Shown here piece after piece: positions 5,642-6,017 of a stretch of DNA of 6,017 bases (position 1 is its first letter; the number at the start of each line of letters is the position of its first letter). The notes under the pieces are model-generated. The model was not told where the DNA came from. It saw nothing but the letters and a program-made list of their open reading frames with translations, and made no database searches. The stretch spans positions 1 through 6,017 of the forward strand of contig JAAUTJ010000322.1 of NCBI GenBank assembly GCA_012031475.1, read 5' to 3'. This DNA comes from Leptolyngbyaceae cyanobacterium SM1_3_5 (GTDB lineage Bacteria > Cyanobacteriota > Cyanobacteriia > Elainellales > Elainellaceae). The position numbers and the translations under genes are program-made.

Positions 5642-5890
5642 GGCTGAACTAGAGTAAACACACAGCATCAGACTTCCAAACACACACTCAAAAACCAGAA
5701 ATACTACCGGATAATGCTCCTGCGAATGCTCAATAGCAAACGACAGCAGGCGACCCGCAGCCATTCCGAACAATGCTACAGCAACCGTTAGTATCACTCC
5801 TTGCTGAACTTCAGGATAAATAGTAGATGCGGTTAGTAACCCTGCGATCGCGACCCCCGAAAACCACCACAAAACCGCACGGGGCTTCAT
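5636..5890 (-). CDS. Small three-helix membrane protein, DUF4345-like
   Basis: This 84-residue protein has three hydrophobic segments: about residues 5-23 (AVLWWFSGVAIAGLLTAST), 31-53 (GVILTVAVALFGMAAGRLLSFAI) and 60-79 (YPVVFLVFECVFGSLMLCVY). It is therefore expected in the inner or thylakoid membrane. The stretch FGMAAGRLLSFAIEH followed by a helix with FECVFG resembles the C-terminal half of DUF4345 proteins, which are usually around 120-130 residues, so this may be a short or N-terminally reduced member. Function is unknown for the family. The ATG (5888-5890) has only a weak GAGAA in front. The stop TAA lies in an attC-like motif. The gene is divergent from the gene starting at 5964. Confidence 0.65.
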   Translation of the reverse strand: MKPRAVLWWFSGVAIAGLLTASTIYPEVQQGVILTVAVALFGMAAGRLLSFAIEHSQEHYPVVFLVFECVFGSLMLCVYSSSAV

Positions 5891-5908
5891 TTCTCATGTC
5901 GCCCCGAT

Positions 5909-5940
5909 CGCTTTTAGTTCAGACAAACGTACTAAAATCG
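5909..5940. promoter_or_regulatory. Dyad in the divergent intergenic region
   Basis: TTTTAGT (5912-5918) and ACTAAAA (5931-5937) are perfect 7-bp inverted half-sites with a 12-base spacer, extended by CG/CG outside one mismatch. The dyad lies midway between two divergent genes and overlaps TAAAAT (5933-5938), a possible -10 for the rightward gene. It could be an operator or simply overlapping promoter elements. Confidence 0.3.
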
Positions 5941-5963
5941 TTGGGCGTTCTTTAAGAGGCAAA

Positions 5964-6017
5964 ATGGAAACCACGCATCAGCATGATCACGCTTGGCGTT
6001 GCGGATTTTGGCGCGAT
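5964..6017 (+). CDS. Start of an unidentified gene, cut by the window end
   Basis: ATG at 5964 is preceded by AAGAGG (5954-5959), a good Shine-Dalgarno at rather short spacing. Eighteen codons are visible (METTHQHDHAWRCGFWRD), rich in His and Trp with one Cys, and with no hydrophobic signal. This is too short to assign a family. A start here is supported by the ribosome binding site and by the divergent arrangement with the gene ending its 5' side at 5890. Confidence 0.55.
   Translation, partial: METTHQHDHAWRCGFWRD

Noticed and set aside
1..6017. Repeated GCGATCGC octamers as a possible array or mobile repeat
   Set aside because: They are dispersed HIP1 sites, ordinary in cyanobacterial genomes. 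Useful as an origin marker, not a local feature.

Overview
The window looks like a chromosomal segment of a cyanobacterium, probably filamentous or closely related. About a dozen copies of the HIP1 octamer GCGATCGC are scattered through it, a hallmark of cyanobacterial genomes, and the LptB-, MoaA- and CbiD-type proteins read like cyanobacterial versions. There are no tRNA or rRNA genes, no CRISPR array and no complete transposon.

Left part (1-2679). The 3' end of an lptB-like lipopolysaccharide-export ATPase gene runs rightwards into the right end of an IS200/IS605-type element. A 5'-truncated tnpB remnant on the minus strand fills exactly the space between the lptB stop codon and the moaA stop codon. 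Then follow, on the minus strand, moaA (molybdopterin precursor synthesis, GTG start) and, just upstream of it, a small STAS-domain protein that may share its transcript.

Middle part (2680-4107). Divergent from the STAS gene is cbiD (anaerobic cobalamin pathway). Its full length can be recognised, but only by joining three reading frames. Two single-base losses break it, so it is either a young pseudogene or carries sequencing errors. It converges on the next gene across a 186-base spacer with two small hairpins.

Right part (4108-5535). A Coq4-family gene and a TetR-family regulator gene lie in tandem on the minus strand. An almost identical 20-bp operator-like palindrome (core CGAGCGCTCG) sits in front of each, which strongly suggests that the TetR protein represses both itself and the Coq4-like gene. 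The Coq4 gene shows a mismatch between its best translation start (ATG with a good Shine-Dalgarno at 4799) and the frame of its conserved body, which is off by one base. This module is the most interesting part, because Coq4 is known from ubiquinone synthesis while cyanobacteria normally make plastoquinone.

Far right (5536-6017). A small three-helix membrane protein resembling the C-terminal half of DUF4345 proteins is followed by an attC-like sequence at its stop codon. A divergent gene starts at 5964 and runs off the window. Three apparent single-base frame breaks fall within 3576-4799, so read-level checking should come before any claim of gene decay.
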